This document shows positions 7,722 through 17,299 of a stretch of DNA of 64,000 bases, in pieces. The stretch is from Nostocoides sp. (GTDB lineage: Bacteria; Actinomycetota; Actinomycetes; Actinomycetales; Dermatophilaceae). The stretch is from contig JADJEA010000008.1 of the NCBI GenBank assembly GCA_016702415.1, positions 62,001-126,000 on the forward strand, in the 5' to 3' direction. Numbering within the stretch: position 1 is the stretch's first letter; the number at the start of each line of letters is the position of its first letter. The position numbers and the translations under genes are program-made. The notes below the pieces were generated by a model. That model worked only from the letters and a program-made list of their open reading frames with translations. It had not been told where the DNA came from and did not search any database.

Positions 7722-9077
7722 ATGCACAAGCGTGCTTATGGAGCTGCGGCGATCACCGGCGTCGCGGCTCTCGTCCTCGCCGGCTGTGGAAGCAGCAGCG
7801 ACAAGACCTCGTTCACCACGACGGCGAGCGCCACCGCGAGCGCTTCGGAGTCCAGCGACTCGACGAGCGCCTCCTCGTCCAGCACGTCCGCGGCCGCTCC
7901 CGCCGCCGTCGACGAGAAGAACCCGGCTCGTGCCGATGCGGATCTGGTCATCTGGGCCGACGCCGACCGGGCGCCGATCCTGACCAAGTACGCCCAGCAG
8001 TTCGCCGCGGACAATGGCGTGACCGTCGCCGTGCAGATCGCCGCCCAGACCCGCCAGCAGTTCGGTGACGCGACCAAGGTCGGCAAGGGCCCGGACATCG
8101 TCGTCGGTGCGCACGACTGGCTCGGTGAGATGGTCCAGAATGGCACCGTCGCGCCGATCCAGCTCGACGCCGCGACCACCGCGAAGTTCGCTCCCTCGGC
8201 CGTTGCCGCGAGCAAGTTCAACGGCCAGAACTACGGCGTGCCGTTCTCCGTCGAGAACATCGCCCTGGTCCGCAACACCGACATGGTTCCCGACGCCCCG
8301 GCGACGCTGGACGACCTGCTCAAGGCCGCCAAGGCCGCGCAGGCCAAGGACTCCAAGATCACGACCCTCCTCGACCAGTCGGTCGGCAAGACGGGCAACG
8401 CCTACTACACCTACCCGTGGCTCTCGGCATACGGCGGCGGCATCTTCGGGACCACCGCCAGTGGCGACTACGACCCGGCCAAGGTCATCGTCAACAGCGC
8501 CGAGTCCCTCAAGGGGGCCGAGCAGCTCGCCGCGATGGGCAAGCAGAAGGTCCTCTCCACCAATGTCGGTGACGACAACTCCGAGGCCCTCTTCACCGGT
8601 GGCAAGGCGCCCTTCTTCATCACCGGCCCGTGGTCGATCCCCAACGTCAAGAAGGCCGGGATCAAGTACGGCATCTCCAGCCTCCCGAGCCTGCCCGGTG
8701 GCGACGCCATGCAGCCGTTCCTCGGCGTCCAGCTGTTCTACGTCTCGGCGAAGGCCAAGAACGCCGCGCTGGCCCAGGACTTCGTGACGCAGTACGTCCC
8801 GACCAAGGAGTTCCAGCTCGCGATCTTCCAGGCTGGCGGGCGTCCCCCGGCCCTGACCGAGGCCTACGACGAGGTCGCGGCGAGCGACCCCGACGTCAAG
8901 GCGTGGTACGAAGCCGGCAAGGACGGCAAGCCCATGCCCAATATCCCCGCCATGAACTCGGTCTGGGGCCCGCTGGGTCAGGCCGCGTCCGACGTCATCG
9001 CCGGCAAGGCCGAGGCCAAGGCACGCTTCGACGCGGCGCAGAAGGAGATCGTCGCCGCGATCAAGAAGTCGAGCTGA
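7722..9077 (+). CDS. malE: Maltose/maltodextrin-binding lipoprotein
   Basis: The ATG at 7722 has AGGAG at 7712-7716 and begins a lipoprotein signal (MHKRAYGAAAITGVAALVLAG, lipidated Cys22). Product 451 aa. A Ser/Thr/Ala-rich linker precedes an SBP_bac_1 domain with the MalE hallmarks DLVIWADADRAP, KGPDIVVGAHDWLGEMV and the LFTGGKAPFFITGPWSI segment. It binds maltose or maltodextrins outside the membrane for MalFG. First gene of malE-malF-malG-GH13-lacI; a strong hairpin follows it, which would keep malE expressed above malFG. Confidence 0.9.
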   Translation: MHKRAYGAAAITGVAALVLAGCGSSSDKTSFTTTASATASASESSDSTSASSSSTSAAAPAAVDEKNPARADADLVIWADADRAPILTKYAQQFAADNGVTVAVQIAAQTRQQFGDATKVGKGPDIVVGAHDWLGEMVQNGTVAPIQLDAATTAKFAPSAVAASKFNGQNYGVPFSVENIALVRNTDMVPDAPATLDDLLKAAKAAQAKDSKITTLLDQSVGKTGNAYYTYPWLSAYGGGIFGTTASGDYDPAKVIVNSAESLKGAEQLAAMGKQKVLSTNVGDDNSEALFTGGKAPFFITGPWSIPNVKKAGIKYGISSLPSLPGGDAMQPFLGVQLFYVSAKAKNAALAQDFVTQYVPTKEFQLAIFQAGGRPPALTEAYDEVAASDPDVKAWYEAGKDGKPMPNIPAMNSVWGPLGQAASDVIAGKAEAKARFDAAQKEIVAAIKKSS

Positions 9078-9086
9078 TCTGACGTT

Positions 9087-9122
9087 CCGGTGGTCCCGTC
9101 CGTCCGCGGACGGGACCACCGG
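9087..9122 (+). terminator. Hairpin between malE and malF
   Basis: A perfect 16-bp stem (9087-9102 with 9107-9122) with a TCCG loop, 10 bases after the malE stop. Similar hairpins after binding-protein genes act as partial terminators or stabilise the upstream mRNA; either role fits, since malF follows in the same direction. Confidence 0.65.
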
Positions 9123-9318
9123 CACGATCCCCGGGCCGATCCCCTGGCACGACCCTCGGGCACGACCCGCCACCCGAACCACCCCCGTAAGAACCCGCCC
9201 TTACTCGTTCGACCTCCGCTCGTCCTACCCCTACTCGTCCGACACCTGCTCGTCCGACACTGCCGTCGCCCCCCGTCCCGCGGGCGCCGGATCCGCTACT
9301 TGCCTGTTGGGAGTCCGC

Positions 9319-10920
9319 ATGGCCGCCGTTCCCGCATCGCCCAAAGATCCCCTCCAGCCCCTTCGCCTGGGCACGGACAACACCCCCTGGTGGGCCCACG
9401 CGATCAAGTGGGGCCTACTGGGGCTGATCCTGCTCGCCGGTGCCTATGTCATCCAGCGGGTGATCAGCAACGGCTCCTGGCTCGGTGTGGTGATCACCGC
9501 GTTCATCGTCATGTGTGTCCTGGCGGTCTATTCGACCCGGCGCGCGGTGCCGATGAAGTACCTCCTGCCGGGCCTGATCCTCCTGGTCACCCTCCAGATC
9601 TGGCCGATCGTCTACACCGTCTCAACGGCGTTCACGAACTACGGGCAGGGCCACACGCTGTCCAAGGAGGACGCGACCGCGCGGACGATCGCTGACTCGG
9701 TGCAGGAGATACCGGGGTCGGAGCGCTACAAGATGAGCGTGGCCGTCAAGGAGGGTGGCGACCCCACGACCGCCGAACTCTTCATGCTTCTGGTCAAGCC
9801 CGACGGCACCCTGCACGTCGGCAGCAAGGACGGTTTGACCGATCTCGCCAAGGACGGCGTCGAGGTCGGGGGCACCGGCAAGATCACCAAGGCTCCGGGC
9901 TACACGGTTCTCAACGCCAAGCAGGGGAACGCCCGCAGCAAGGACCTTGACGCGCTTACGGTGCCGGTCGGCAAGCAGGGTGGGCTGAAGGCCGTCGGTC
10001 TGTCCCAGGCGTTCGAGGGCGCCCCCACCATCACGTATGACGCGAAGGCCGACACCCTCACCCAGGTCAAGGACGGCAAGACGACGGTCTACGTCCCGAA
10101 GAACGCCTACTGGTCACCCAAGGACGGGGGCCAGGCCCTCCCCACCGGATGGAAGGAGAACGTCGGGTTCAAGAACTTCTCGAACCTTCTGACGAACGAG
10201 ACCATCCGCGCCGGCTTCCTCAAGATCTTCCTCTGGAATGTCGCGTTCGCGGCCATCTCCGTTCTGTCGACGTTCTTCCTCGGCATGCTCCTGGCGCTGC
10301 TCTTCAACGACGACAAACTCAAGGGCAAGGGGATCTACCGCTCGATCCTGATCCTTCCCTATGCCATCCCCGGCTTCGTCACGGCGCTGGTGTGGGCGTC
10401 GATGTTCAACCAGGACTTCGGGCTGGTCAACTCCCTGACGCACCTCCACATCGACTGGCTCGGCAACGCGTGGGCGGCCAAGGCGGCCATCCTCATCACC
10501 AACCTCTGGCTCGGCTTCCCCTACATGTTCCTCGTGTGCACGGGTGCCTTGCAGTCGATCCCGAGCGACGTCAAGGAAGCGGCCAAGATCGACGGGGCCA
10601 ACGCCTTCCGCACCCTGCGCTCGATCATCATGCCGCTGCTCCTGGTGGCGGTCGGGCCGCTGTTGATCGCGTCCTTCGCGTTCAACTTCAACAACTTCAG
10701 CCTGATCTACCTGCTCACCCAGGGTGGGCCGTTCAACGCCTCCGACACCAGCATCGGCTCGACCGACCTGCTGATCACGTATGCGTTCCGGCTCGCCTTC
10801 TCCGGCGCCAGCCCCAATATCGGTCTGGCCTCCGCGGTCTGCATCTTCATCTTCATGATCGTCGCCGCGATGAGCTACTCCGGCTTCCGCCGTACCGCCT
10901 CCCTGGAAGAGATCAACTGA
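9319..10920 (+). CDS. malF: Maltose/maltodextrin ABC permease MalF
   Basis: The ATG at 9319 is preceded by TTGGGAG. Product 533 aa, close to E. coli MalF (514). Three N-terminal hydrophobic helices are followed by a large extracytoplasmic domain (about residues 110-290), which is the MalF P2-like insertion typical of the MalF subfamily. The C-terminal half carries the EAA loop (DVKEAAKIDGANAFRTLRSI) that contacts the ATPase. Pairs with MalG, whose gene begins one base after this stop. Confidence 0.88.
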   Translation: MAAVPASPKDPLQPLRLGTDNTPWWAHAIKWGLLGLILLAGAYVIQRVISNGSWLGVVITAFIVMCVLAVYSTRRAVPMKYLLPGLILLVTLQIWPIVYTVSTAFTNYGQGHTLSKEDATARTIADSVQEIPGSERYKMSVAVKEGGDPTTAELFMLLVKPDGTLHVGSKDGLTDLAKDGVEVGGTGKITKAPGYTVLNAKQGNARSKDLDALTVPVGKQGGLKAVGLSQAFEGAPTITYDAKADTLTQVKDGKTTVYVPKNAYWSPKDGGQALPTGWKENVGFKNFSNLLTNETIRAGFLKIFLWNVAFAAISVLSTFFLGMLLALLFNDDKLKGKGIYRSILILPYAIPGFVTALVWASMFNQDFGLVNSLTHLHIDWLGNAWAAKAAILITNLWLGFPYMFLVCTGALQSIPSDVKEAAKIDGANAFRTLRSIIMPLLLVAVGPLLIASFAFNFNNFSLIYLLTQGGPFNASDTSIGSTDLLITYAFRLAFSGASPNIGLASAVCIFIFMIVAAMSYSGFRRTASLEEIN

Positions 10921-10921
10921 C

Positions 10922-11836
10922 ATGTCGAACGTTGCCGACGCCGCCATCGCGGTCCCCGAGTCCCGTTCCGTCACCGTCAAGTCGTCACCGCGGCCAGCCA
11001 CCGGTGCCTGGTGGCGTCACCTCCTGGGCCTCCTCGCGCTGATCTGGGCGCTCTTCCCGATCGTCTTCCTCGTCTCGGCCGCGATCAACCCGGCGGGCTC
11101 CCTGGAGACATCGAGCCTGATCCCCAAGCACATGTCGCTGGCGAACTTCCATACGCTCTTCGCCGACACCTCCCGGCCCTACACCTCGTGGTACAAGAAC
11201 TCGATGATCATCGCCCTCTCCGGGGCGCTGGGGTCGGTGTTCATCGGTGCGTGCGCGGCATACGCCTTCTCCCGCATGCGGTTCCAGGGACGCCGGCCCG
11301 GCCTGCTCGCCCTGCTCCTGCTGCAGATGTTCCCGGCGATGCTGACCTTCCCGGCGCTCTACCTGACCTTCGCCAACCTCGGGGATGTCATCCCCGCCCT
11401 CGGCCTGAACTCCATCTGGGCGCTGATCCTGTGCTACCTCGGTGGCGCCATGGGGGCCAATGTGTGGCTTCTCAAGGGCTACTTCGACACCATCCCGAAG
11501 GAACTCGACGAGGCGGCCAAGGTCGACGGTGCCAGCCACGCGCGGATCTTCTTCACGATGACCCTGCGCCTGGTCATGCCGATCCTCGTGACGGTCTTCA
11601 TGCTCAGCTTCGTCGGGTTGTTCAGCGAGTTCCTCCTCGCGAGCATCTTCCTGCGCAATGTCGACAGCCAGACCCTCGGCGTCGGGCTTTACACGATGAC
11701 GATCGGCAACGAGAAGAACCGCCTCTTCGGCCAGTTCGCCTCGGGCGCCCTCCTCGCCTCGCTCCCGGTCGTCCTGCTCTACCTCGGGTTCCAGAAATAC
11801 CTCGTCGGCGGTATGACGCAGGGCTCGGTGAAGTGA
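10922..11836 (+). CDS. malG: Maltose/maltodextrin ABC permease MalG
   Basis: 304 aa, about six transmembrane helices, EAA loop ELDEAAKVDGASHARIFFTM. The C-terminus GLFSEFLLASIFLRNVDSQT and the ending GGMTQGSVK are typical for MalG. It forms the heterodimeric channel with MalF. Its stop overlaps the GTG of the GH13 gene, so the glucan-hydrolysing enzyme is coupled to the importer. Confidence 0.9.
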   Translation: MSNVADAAIAVPESRSVTVKSSPRPATGAWWRHLLGLLALIWALFPIVFLVSAAINPAGSLETSSLIPKHMSLANFHTLFADTSRPYTSWYKNSMIIALSGALGSVFIGACAAYAFSRMRFQGRRPGLLALLLLQMFPAMLTFPALYLTFANLGDVIPALGLNSIWALILCYLGGAMGANVWLLKGYFDTIPKELDEAAKVDGASHARIFFTMTLRLVMPILVTVFMLSFVGLFSEFLLASIFLRNVDSQTLGVGLYTMTIGNEKNRLFGQFASGALLASLPVVLLYLGFQKYLVGGMTQGSVK

Positions 11837-13677
11837 CCGCCACCCCCGGTCACCTGCTCGACATCCCGCATCACGACGGTTCCGCCCGCTACGTCTCCCA
11901 GGCGCACCCGCGCCTGGGAGACCGGGTCGACCTCCTCGTCCGCGTGCCCCACGCCGCCGATGTCAGCAGCGTGCATCTGCGCGCCACTCCGGACGCGGAG
12001 CCGAAGTTCACCGCCGCCAAGCGCGTCGCCTCGACCGAGGCCGACTCGTGGTGGGGGGTCCCGTTGGAGATGCACAACCCGGTGATGAACTACCGGTTCC
12101 TCCTGCAAGGGGGCCCGGCGGGCTATCAGTGGCTCAACGGCACCGGCGTCCACGAGCGGGACGTGCCGGACGCGGCGGACTTCCGGATCACGGCATACGA
12201 CCGTCCGCCGGCCTGGAGCGACGAGGCGATCGTCTATCAGATCTTTCCCGACCGGTTCGCCCGCTCCGCGGGGGCTGATGCGCGGGAGACGCCCGAGTGG
12301 GCCGTCGCGGCCTCCTGGGACACCCCGGTCGCGTGCCGTGGTCCGCTGACCGGCCGTCAGCTCTATGGCGGCGATCTCGACGGGATCACCGAGCACCTCG
12401 ACCACATCGCCGACCTCGGGATCACGACGATCTATCTGACCCCGGTGTTCCCCGGGCGATCCAATCACCGCTATGACGCGACCACCTTCGAGGCGATCGA
12501 CCCCGTCCTCGGCGGCGAGGACGCGCTGCGGCGACTGGTGCGCGCGGCGCATGCCCGCGGCATACGAGTCCTGGGGGACCTGACCACCAATCACACCGGT
12601 GTCGGCCACGAGTGGTTCGCGGCCGCGCGGGCGGACGTGGACGCGCCGGAACGCGGGTTCTACTTCTTCGACGGGGAGTCGTATGCCGCGTGGCTCAACG
12701 TCCCCTCCCTCCCCAAACTCGACTACGACTCGGCCGAACTGAACCGGAGGCTGTTCGAGGACCCCGAGGGGGTCGTCCAGCGTTGGCTGAGCGGACCCGA
12801 CGGCTTCGACGGCTGGCGCATCGACGTCGCCAATATGACTGGGCGCCATGGCATTCAGGACCGCTACCACACGGTCGCGCGGCGCCTGCGCGAGGCGGCG
12901 ACGCACGCCCGGCCGGACGCTTTCGTCGTCGCCGAGCACTGCCACGACACCTCCCGCGACGCCCTCGGAGACGGCTGGCACGGGGTCATGAACTACGCGG
13001 GGTTCACGCGGCCGCTATGGACCTGGCTGCGTCACCCGGGGCACGCGCCCGACTTCCTCGGGTTGCCGGTCATCGTCCCGCGCCTCGGCGGACGCGCCGT
13101 CATGGAGACGATCCGGGACTTCTCTGCGCAGATGCCGTGGGAGACGCTGACGCACAGTTTCGGCATCGTCGGCTCGCACGACACGACACGGGTCCGCAGC
13201 CTCGTCGGGGACGACTCCGGCCAGGTCGACGTCGCCGCCGGGATGCTGATGACGATGCCCGGCATCCCGATGATCACCTATGGCGACGAGATCGGCATGG
13301 AGGGGGCCTTCGGGGAGGACGGCCGACGCCCGATGCCGTGGGGCGACCAGACCGCGTGGGACGAGCGCATCCACGAGGTCTATCGCGCCCTCATCGCCGC
13401 GCGCCGGTCCTCGGTGGCGCTGCGCTCCGGCGGCCTGCGGTGGGTGTATGCCGCGGACGACGTCCTGGTCTATCTGCGGGAGCATCGCGACGAGGTCGCC
13501 CTGGTCCATCTCGCCCGGCTCGGGCACGACCCGGTGCGGCTGCCCGCGGGCGGGTTGGCGGGGATCGAGGGTGGGCGCGCGGCATACGGGACGGGATTGT
13601 CGTTCGAGGGGGAGGACGTGGTGCTGCGCGCCACCGGGCCGCGAGTGGAGGTGTGGACGTGGGCGCCAGACCGGTGA
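11833..13677 (+). CDS. GH13 alpha-glucan hydrolase (cyclomaltodextrinase / neopullulanase / alpha-glucosidase type)
   Basis: The GTG at 11833 overlaps the malG stop; frames reaching further upstream overlap malG and are artefacts. Product 614 aa. An N-terminal beta domain (about 1-120) precedes the GH13 barrel, which starts at EAIVYQIFPDRF. Region I is LGDLTTNHTG; the nucleophile is Asp331 in GWRIDVAN, the acid/base Glu368 in VVAEHCHD, and the third carboxylate Asp450 in GSHDTTR. There is no signal peptide, so it acts in the cytoplasm on imported maltodextrins. The N-terminal domain suggests the cyclomaltodextrinase/neopullulanase group; exact specificity is not readable. Confidence 0.87.
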   Translation: MTATPGHLLDIPHHDGSARYVSQAHPRLGDRVDLLVRVPHAADVSSVHLRATPDAEPKFTAAKRVASTEADSWWGVPLEMHNPVMNYRFLLQGGPAGYQWLNGTGVHERDVPDAADFRITAYDRPPAWSDEAIVYQIFPDRFARSAGADARETPEWAVAASWDTPVACRGPLTGRQLYGGDLDGITEHLDHIADLGITTIYLTPVFPGRSNHRYDATTFEAIDPVLGGEDALRRLVRAAHARGIRVLGDLTTNHTGVGHEWFAAARADVDAPERGFYFFDGESYAAWLNVPSLPKLDYDSAELNRRLFEDPEGVVQRWLSGPDGFDGWRIDVANMTGRHGIQDRYHTVARRLREAATHARPDAFVVAEHCHDTSRDALGDGWHGVMNYAGFTRPLWTWLRHPGHAPDFLGLPVIVPRLGGRAVMETIRDFSAQMPWETLTHSFGIVGSHDTTRVRSLVGDDSGQVDVAAGMLMTMPGIPMITYGDEIGMEGAFGEDGRRPMPWGDQTAWDERIHEVYRALIAARRSSVALRSGGLRWVYAADDVLVYLREHRDEVALVHLARLGHDPVRLPAGGLAGIEGGRAAYGTGLSFEGEDVVLRATGPRVEVWTWAPDR

Positions 13678-14749
13678 AAGCGGGCAAGATCGGCCTCGCG
13701 CAGGTTGCCGCGCAGGCCGACGTCAGCGAGGCGACGGTCAGCCGGGTCATCAACGGCAAGCCGGGGGTCGCTGATGCGACGCGCGCCGCGGTGCTGACGG
13801 CGATCGACGTGCTCGGCTACGAGTTGCCGCCGCGGCTGCGGCCGCGAACCGGCTCCCTGGTGGGGCTGATCGTCCCGGAGCTGACCAACCCGATCTTCCC
13901 CGCGTTCGCCCAGACGATCGAGACGGGGTTGGCCATGCGCGGGTTCACGCCGGTCCTGTGCACGCAAACGCCCGGGGGTTGCACGAGGACGTCTATGTCC
14001 AGATGCTCCTCGACCGTGGCGTCGCCGGCATCATCTGCGTCTCCGGCCAGCACGCGGACCTCTTGGAGACGGTCGATCGCTATGTCGCCCTGACCGATCA
14101 GGGCATCCCGCTGGTCCTCGTCAACGGCTATCGCGAGGGGGTGCGGGCGGCGTTCGTCTCCAGCGACGACGACGCGGCAATCGAACTGGCGCTGCGGCAT
14201 CTCATCGAGCTTGGGCATCGGCGGATCGGGCTGGCGGTCGGACAGGCGCAATATGTCCCGGTACGCGACAAGGTCGCGGCCTTCCGCCGGCTCGTGGCGG
14301 CTCAGTTGCCCGATCTCGACCCGGAGGACTTCGTCGTCACGAGCCTCTTCTCGGTCGAGGGCGGCGGCCTGGCGGCGCGGCGGCTGATCGAGCGCGGGGC
14401 GACCGCGATCATCTTCGGCTCCGACCTCATGGCCCTCGGCGCCATCCAGCAGGCACAGCGGATGGGGCTGAGCGTTCCCCAGGACCTGTCCATCGTCGGC
14501 TTTGACGACTCCCCGCTCATGGGGTTCACCCAGCCGCCGCTGACGACCTTGCGGCAGAAGGTCATGGAGATGTCCGAGGTCGTCGTCCAGGCGCTGCTCG
14601 CCCAGATCCGCGGAGACGACGACGCCCCGCCGGAATTGGTCTTCCGGCCGGAACTCGTCGTCCGGGGCTCCACGGCCCGCGTTCCCGGCAGCGGGACCGG
14701 CACGGTCGCGACGCCCGAGCGCGGGATGCCGGGGCTGGCGCTGGCCTGA
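13659..14749 (+). CDS. LacI-family maltose regulator (MalR-like), interrupted by an apparent 1-base deletion
   Basis: The GTG at 13659 has GGAGG seven bases upstream and overlaps the GH13 end; GTG 13674 is an alternative. The N-terminal HTH (KIGLAQVAAQADVSEATVSR) and LIVPELTNPIFPAFAQTIE run in one frame to the G5 run at 13974-13978. The remainder (LHEDVYVQMLLDRGVAGIICV onward, with HLIELGHRRIGLAVG and the SIVGFDDSPLM segment) continues in the next frame. One extra G gives an uninterrupted protein of 363 aa, normal for the family. A sequencing error is more likely than a real mutation. Probably represses the mal genes. Confidence 0.8.
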
Positions 14750-14756
14750 CGGCAGG

Positions 14757-15612
14757 TCAGGCGCGCAGGTCGGCCAGAATGTCGAGGATCTCGCGCGCCG
14801 CCACCGGATCGGCAACGCGATAGCGAGCCTGCGTTTCGCCCGGCCCGACCTTGACCCCCACGTCGGCCGGGCCCAAGAGCGCGAACACCGTCTCGTCGGT
14901 CCGGTCGTCGCCGAGATAGAGGGTCGCCTCCGCGCCGACCTCCGCAGCCAGAGCGGCCAGGGCCCCACCCTTGGTCGCCCGCGCGACCAACGCCTCGACG
15001 ACGTCCTTGCCGTGGATGACGTCGACGTCGTATGCCGCGGCCGCCCCCTCCGCGGCCACCAACGCCGCCCGCCCCAGCTCGGGGTCGAGACCGCGCGTGT
15101 GGACGACCCGGCTCATCGGCTTGGTCTCGAGGCGGCTCCCGGGATGGCGTGCGATGACCGCTCGCAGAGCGGCGTCGAGCGCGGCGAGGGTCTCGTCCTG
15201 GGCGGGGCTCAGGTCCACGCCGACGCCCGTCGCGGACGCCTCCCCACCGGACGACTCGGGACCGCACGATTGGGGCCCGCACGATTGGGGGGGGGGGGGG
15301 GGGGACCGCGGGGGGGGGGGGGGGATCGCAGAACTCGGCCCCGTGACTGCCGTAGAGGAGGATCGCGCCGCCGGGGACCAGTCCGCTCACCGCGATCAGC
15401 GACTCCAGCGAGCGTCCGCTGACCAGCGCGACGGTGGTGCGCGGCATACCGGCGAGGCGGGTGAGGGCCGCCACGCAGCCGGGCAGCGGCCGGGAGTCGT
15501 CGGGGTCGTCCACCAGGGGGGCCAGGACGCCGTCGAAGTCGCTGGCGAGGAGGACGCGGTCGCGCGCGGCATACGCCTCCAAGGCGGCCCGCAGCGGCGG
15601 GGGCACCGTCAT
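14757..15612 (-). CDS. otsB: Trehalose-6-phosphate phosphatase OtsB, reading frame broken at poly-G/C tracts
   Basis: The ATG at 15612 overlaps the otsA stop (ATGA). The N-terminal part shows the HAD motif I LLASDFDGVLAPL, VALVSGRS, and GSHGAEF. The C-terminal part (14757-15218) in another frame gives the Lys-containing HGKDVVEAL motif and the HAD motif IV LYLGDDRTDETVFALLG. Between them lie runs of 18 and 15 G on the plus strand that break the frame and encode poly-Pro. All catalytic motifs are otherwise present, so the gene is probably intact and the middle mis-sequenced. Dephosphorylates trehalose-6-phosphate made by OtsA. Confidence 0.78.
15287..15324. repeat. Poly-G tracts (G18 and G15) inside otsB
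   Basis: Two near-adjacent homopolymers of 18 G (15287-15304) and 15 G (15310-15324), separated by ACCGC. They fall within a conserved enzyme and break its frame. Nearby, GCACGATTGGGGCC is partly duplicated at 15263-15286. Probably a sequencing artefact; a true slippage tract is the alternative. Confidence 0.7.
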
Positions 15613-17057
15613 CGAGCGGCATCCGCCGGGGACGGTGCCGACTCGAGGGCGGCGAGGAAGGTGCGCGACCACGCCTGGACGTCGTGCTCGGCGACGATGG
15701 CCCGCAACGCCCGCATCCGCGAACGCCGGGTGCGCCGGTCGGCGCGGATCGCCTCGGCCATGCGCCCTTTGAGGCCCTCGATGTCGTGCGGATTGCAGAT
15801 GTATGCCGTGTTTCGCCTCCCCGCCAGGGCGGCGAACTCCTGATAGGCCCCGGTGAACTCGGACAGCACCAGCGCGCCGTCTTCATCGCCGCGGCACGTG
15901 ACATATTCCTTGGCGACGAGGTTCATCCCGTCGCGGAGGGGGGTCACCAGCATGACGTCGGCCGCCTGATAGAGCGCGGCCATCTCCTCGCGGTCGTAGG
16001 TGTGGTGGAGATACTCCACAGCGGCGGACCCGATCGCGGCATACTGCCCGTTGATCCGGCCGACGGTGCGCTCGACCTCGGTGCGCAGCTCGCGATAGGC
16101 CGCGACCCGCTCCCGCGACGGGGTCGCGACCTGGACGAGGACGACGTCCGGGGGCCGGATGACGTTGTCACGCAAGAGTTCCTCGTAGGCCTTCAGGCGG
16201 TGGCGGATGCCCTTGGTGTAGTCGAGGCGGTCGATGCCGAGGAGCACCTTGCGGGGGTTGCCGAGGGAAGCGCGGATCTCGCGGGCGCGCTGGCGCACTG
16301 CCGGGGTGCGCGCGAGGGCGTCCAGTCCGGCCGCGTCGATGGAGATGGGGACCGACGCCGCGCGGACGAGGCGACCGCCGTCCGGGTCCTTGGTGCGCAC
16401 GAGCTGGCCTCGCGTGGTCAGGCCGGCGAGGCGGCGGCAGGCCCGGACGAAGTTCTCGGCATCCGGCGTCCGCTGGAAGCCCAGGAAGTCGGCCCCGAGG
16501 AGCCCCTCGAGGATGTCGCGCCGCCACGGGAGCTGGGCGAAGAGCTCCACCGGGGGGAACGGGATGTGGTTGAACCACCCGATGCGCACGTCGGGCCGCT
16601 GGGCGCGGACGTACTTCGGGACGAGTTGGAGCTGGTAATCGTGGATCCACACCATCGCATCCGGGGCGGCCACCTCGCAGACCCGGTCGGCGAAACGGCG
16701 GTTGACCTCGTCATACGCCGTCCACCAGGCGCGATGGAAGCTGGCCGGGACGATGACGTCGTGATAGATCGGCCAGAGAGTGTCATTGCTGAAGCCCTCG
16801 TAGTAGAGAGCGATCTCCGCGTCCGTCAGGGGTACGGGGACGAGTCGGAGATCTCCCTCCGTGAAGGGTTCCGGGGCGGTTCCGGCGTCGCCGGCCCAAC
16901 CCACCCACGCGCCGGTCCGGTCGCGCATGGCCGCGTCCATGGCCGTGACCAGACCCCCGGGGCTGCGCCTCCAGGAGCGAGTGCCGTCAGGGGCCGTCAC
17001 CTGGTCGACCGGGAGGCGGTTGGCGGCGATCACCAGGCCATAGCGATCGGTCCTCAC
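15609..17057 (-). CDS. otsA: Trehalose-6-phosphate synthase
   Basis: The likely start is the GTG at 17057 (VRTDRYGLVIAANRLPVD); the longer frame to 17132 adds unlike residues. Product 482 aa, a GT20 enzyme. Family motifs seen: ANRLPVD, GWAGDAG, YEGFSNDTLWPIYHD, WIHDYQLQLVPKYVR, IGWFNHIPFPP, LLGIDRLDYTKGI and VTPLRDGMNLVAKEYV. It joins UDP- or GDP-glucose to glucose-6-phosphate. OtsB follows with a 4-base overlap, forming the OtsAB route to trehalose, here beside a maltodextrin-uptake locus that would provide glucose units. Confidence 0.92.
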   Translation of the reverse strand: MRTDRYGLVIAANRLPVDQVTAPDGTRSWRRSPGGLVTAMDAAMRDRTGAWVGWAGDAGTAPEPFTEGDLRLVPVPLTDAEIALYYEGFSNDTLWPIYHDVIVPASFHRAWWTAYDEVNRRFADRVCEVAAPDAMVWIHDYQLQLVPKYVRAQRPDVRIGWFNHIPFPPVELFAQLPWRRDILEGLLGADFLGFQRTPDAENFVRACRRLAGLTTRGQLVRTKDPDGGRLVRAASVPISIDAAGLDALARTPAVRQRAREIRASLGNPRKVLLGIDRLDYTKGIRHRLKAYEELLRDNVIRPPDVVLVQVATPSRERVAAYRELRTEVERTVGRINGQYAAIGSAAVEYLHHTYDREEMAALYQAADVMLVTPLRDGMNLVAKEYVTCRGDEDGALVLSEFTGAYQEFAALAGRRNTAYICNPHDIEGLKGRMAEAIRADRRTRRSRMRALRAIVAEHDVQAWSRTFLAALESAPSPADAAR

Positions 17058-17146
17058 TTTGTCAAGTTTACGACGGGCTCCCGTTCCGTATGCCGCCTGC
17101 CTCCCAGGATGCCCGTCACATGTCGTGCGCATTGCCCTCGCCGCGT

Positions 17147-17205
17147 CGGCCCGGGCGAGGGCGAGCGCACGGGCGAGGGCGAGGGCGAGGGGGCGGGGCC
17201 AGGCA
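17147..17205. repeat. GGGCGA-rich low-complexity stretch
   Basis: The otsA to CBS intergenic region (17058-17299) contains imperfect GGGCGA / GGGCGC iterations around 17147-17205. No gene is supported here; it must also hold the two divergent promoters, which I cannot place with confidence. Confidence 0.4.
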
Positions 17206-17299
17206 GTCTCCCGTGTGCAGAGTCCGGTGAGCCGAGTCCGGTGAAGGAGATCGGGCGACTTCCCTGGCGGGGGCGGCAGACAGCAGATACGGTCGTCCC

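Noticed and set aside
14757..15612. otsB as a genuine pseudogene
   Set aside because: All catalytic motifs are conserved on both sides and only the poly-G tracts break the frame. Artefact is the simpler explanation.
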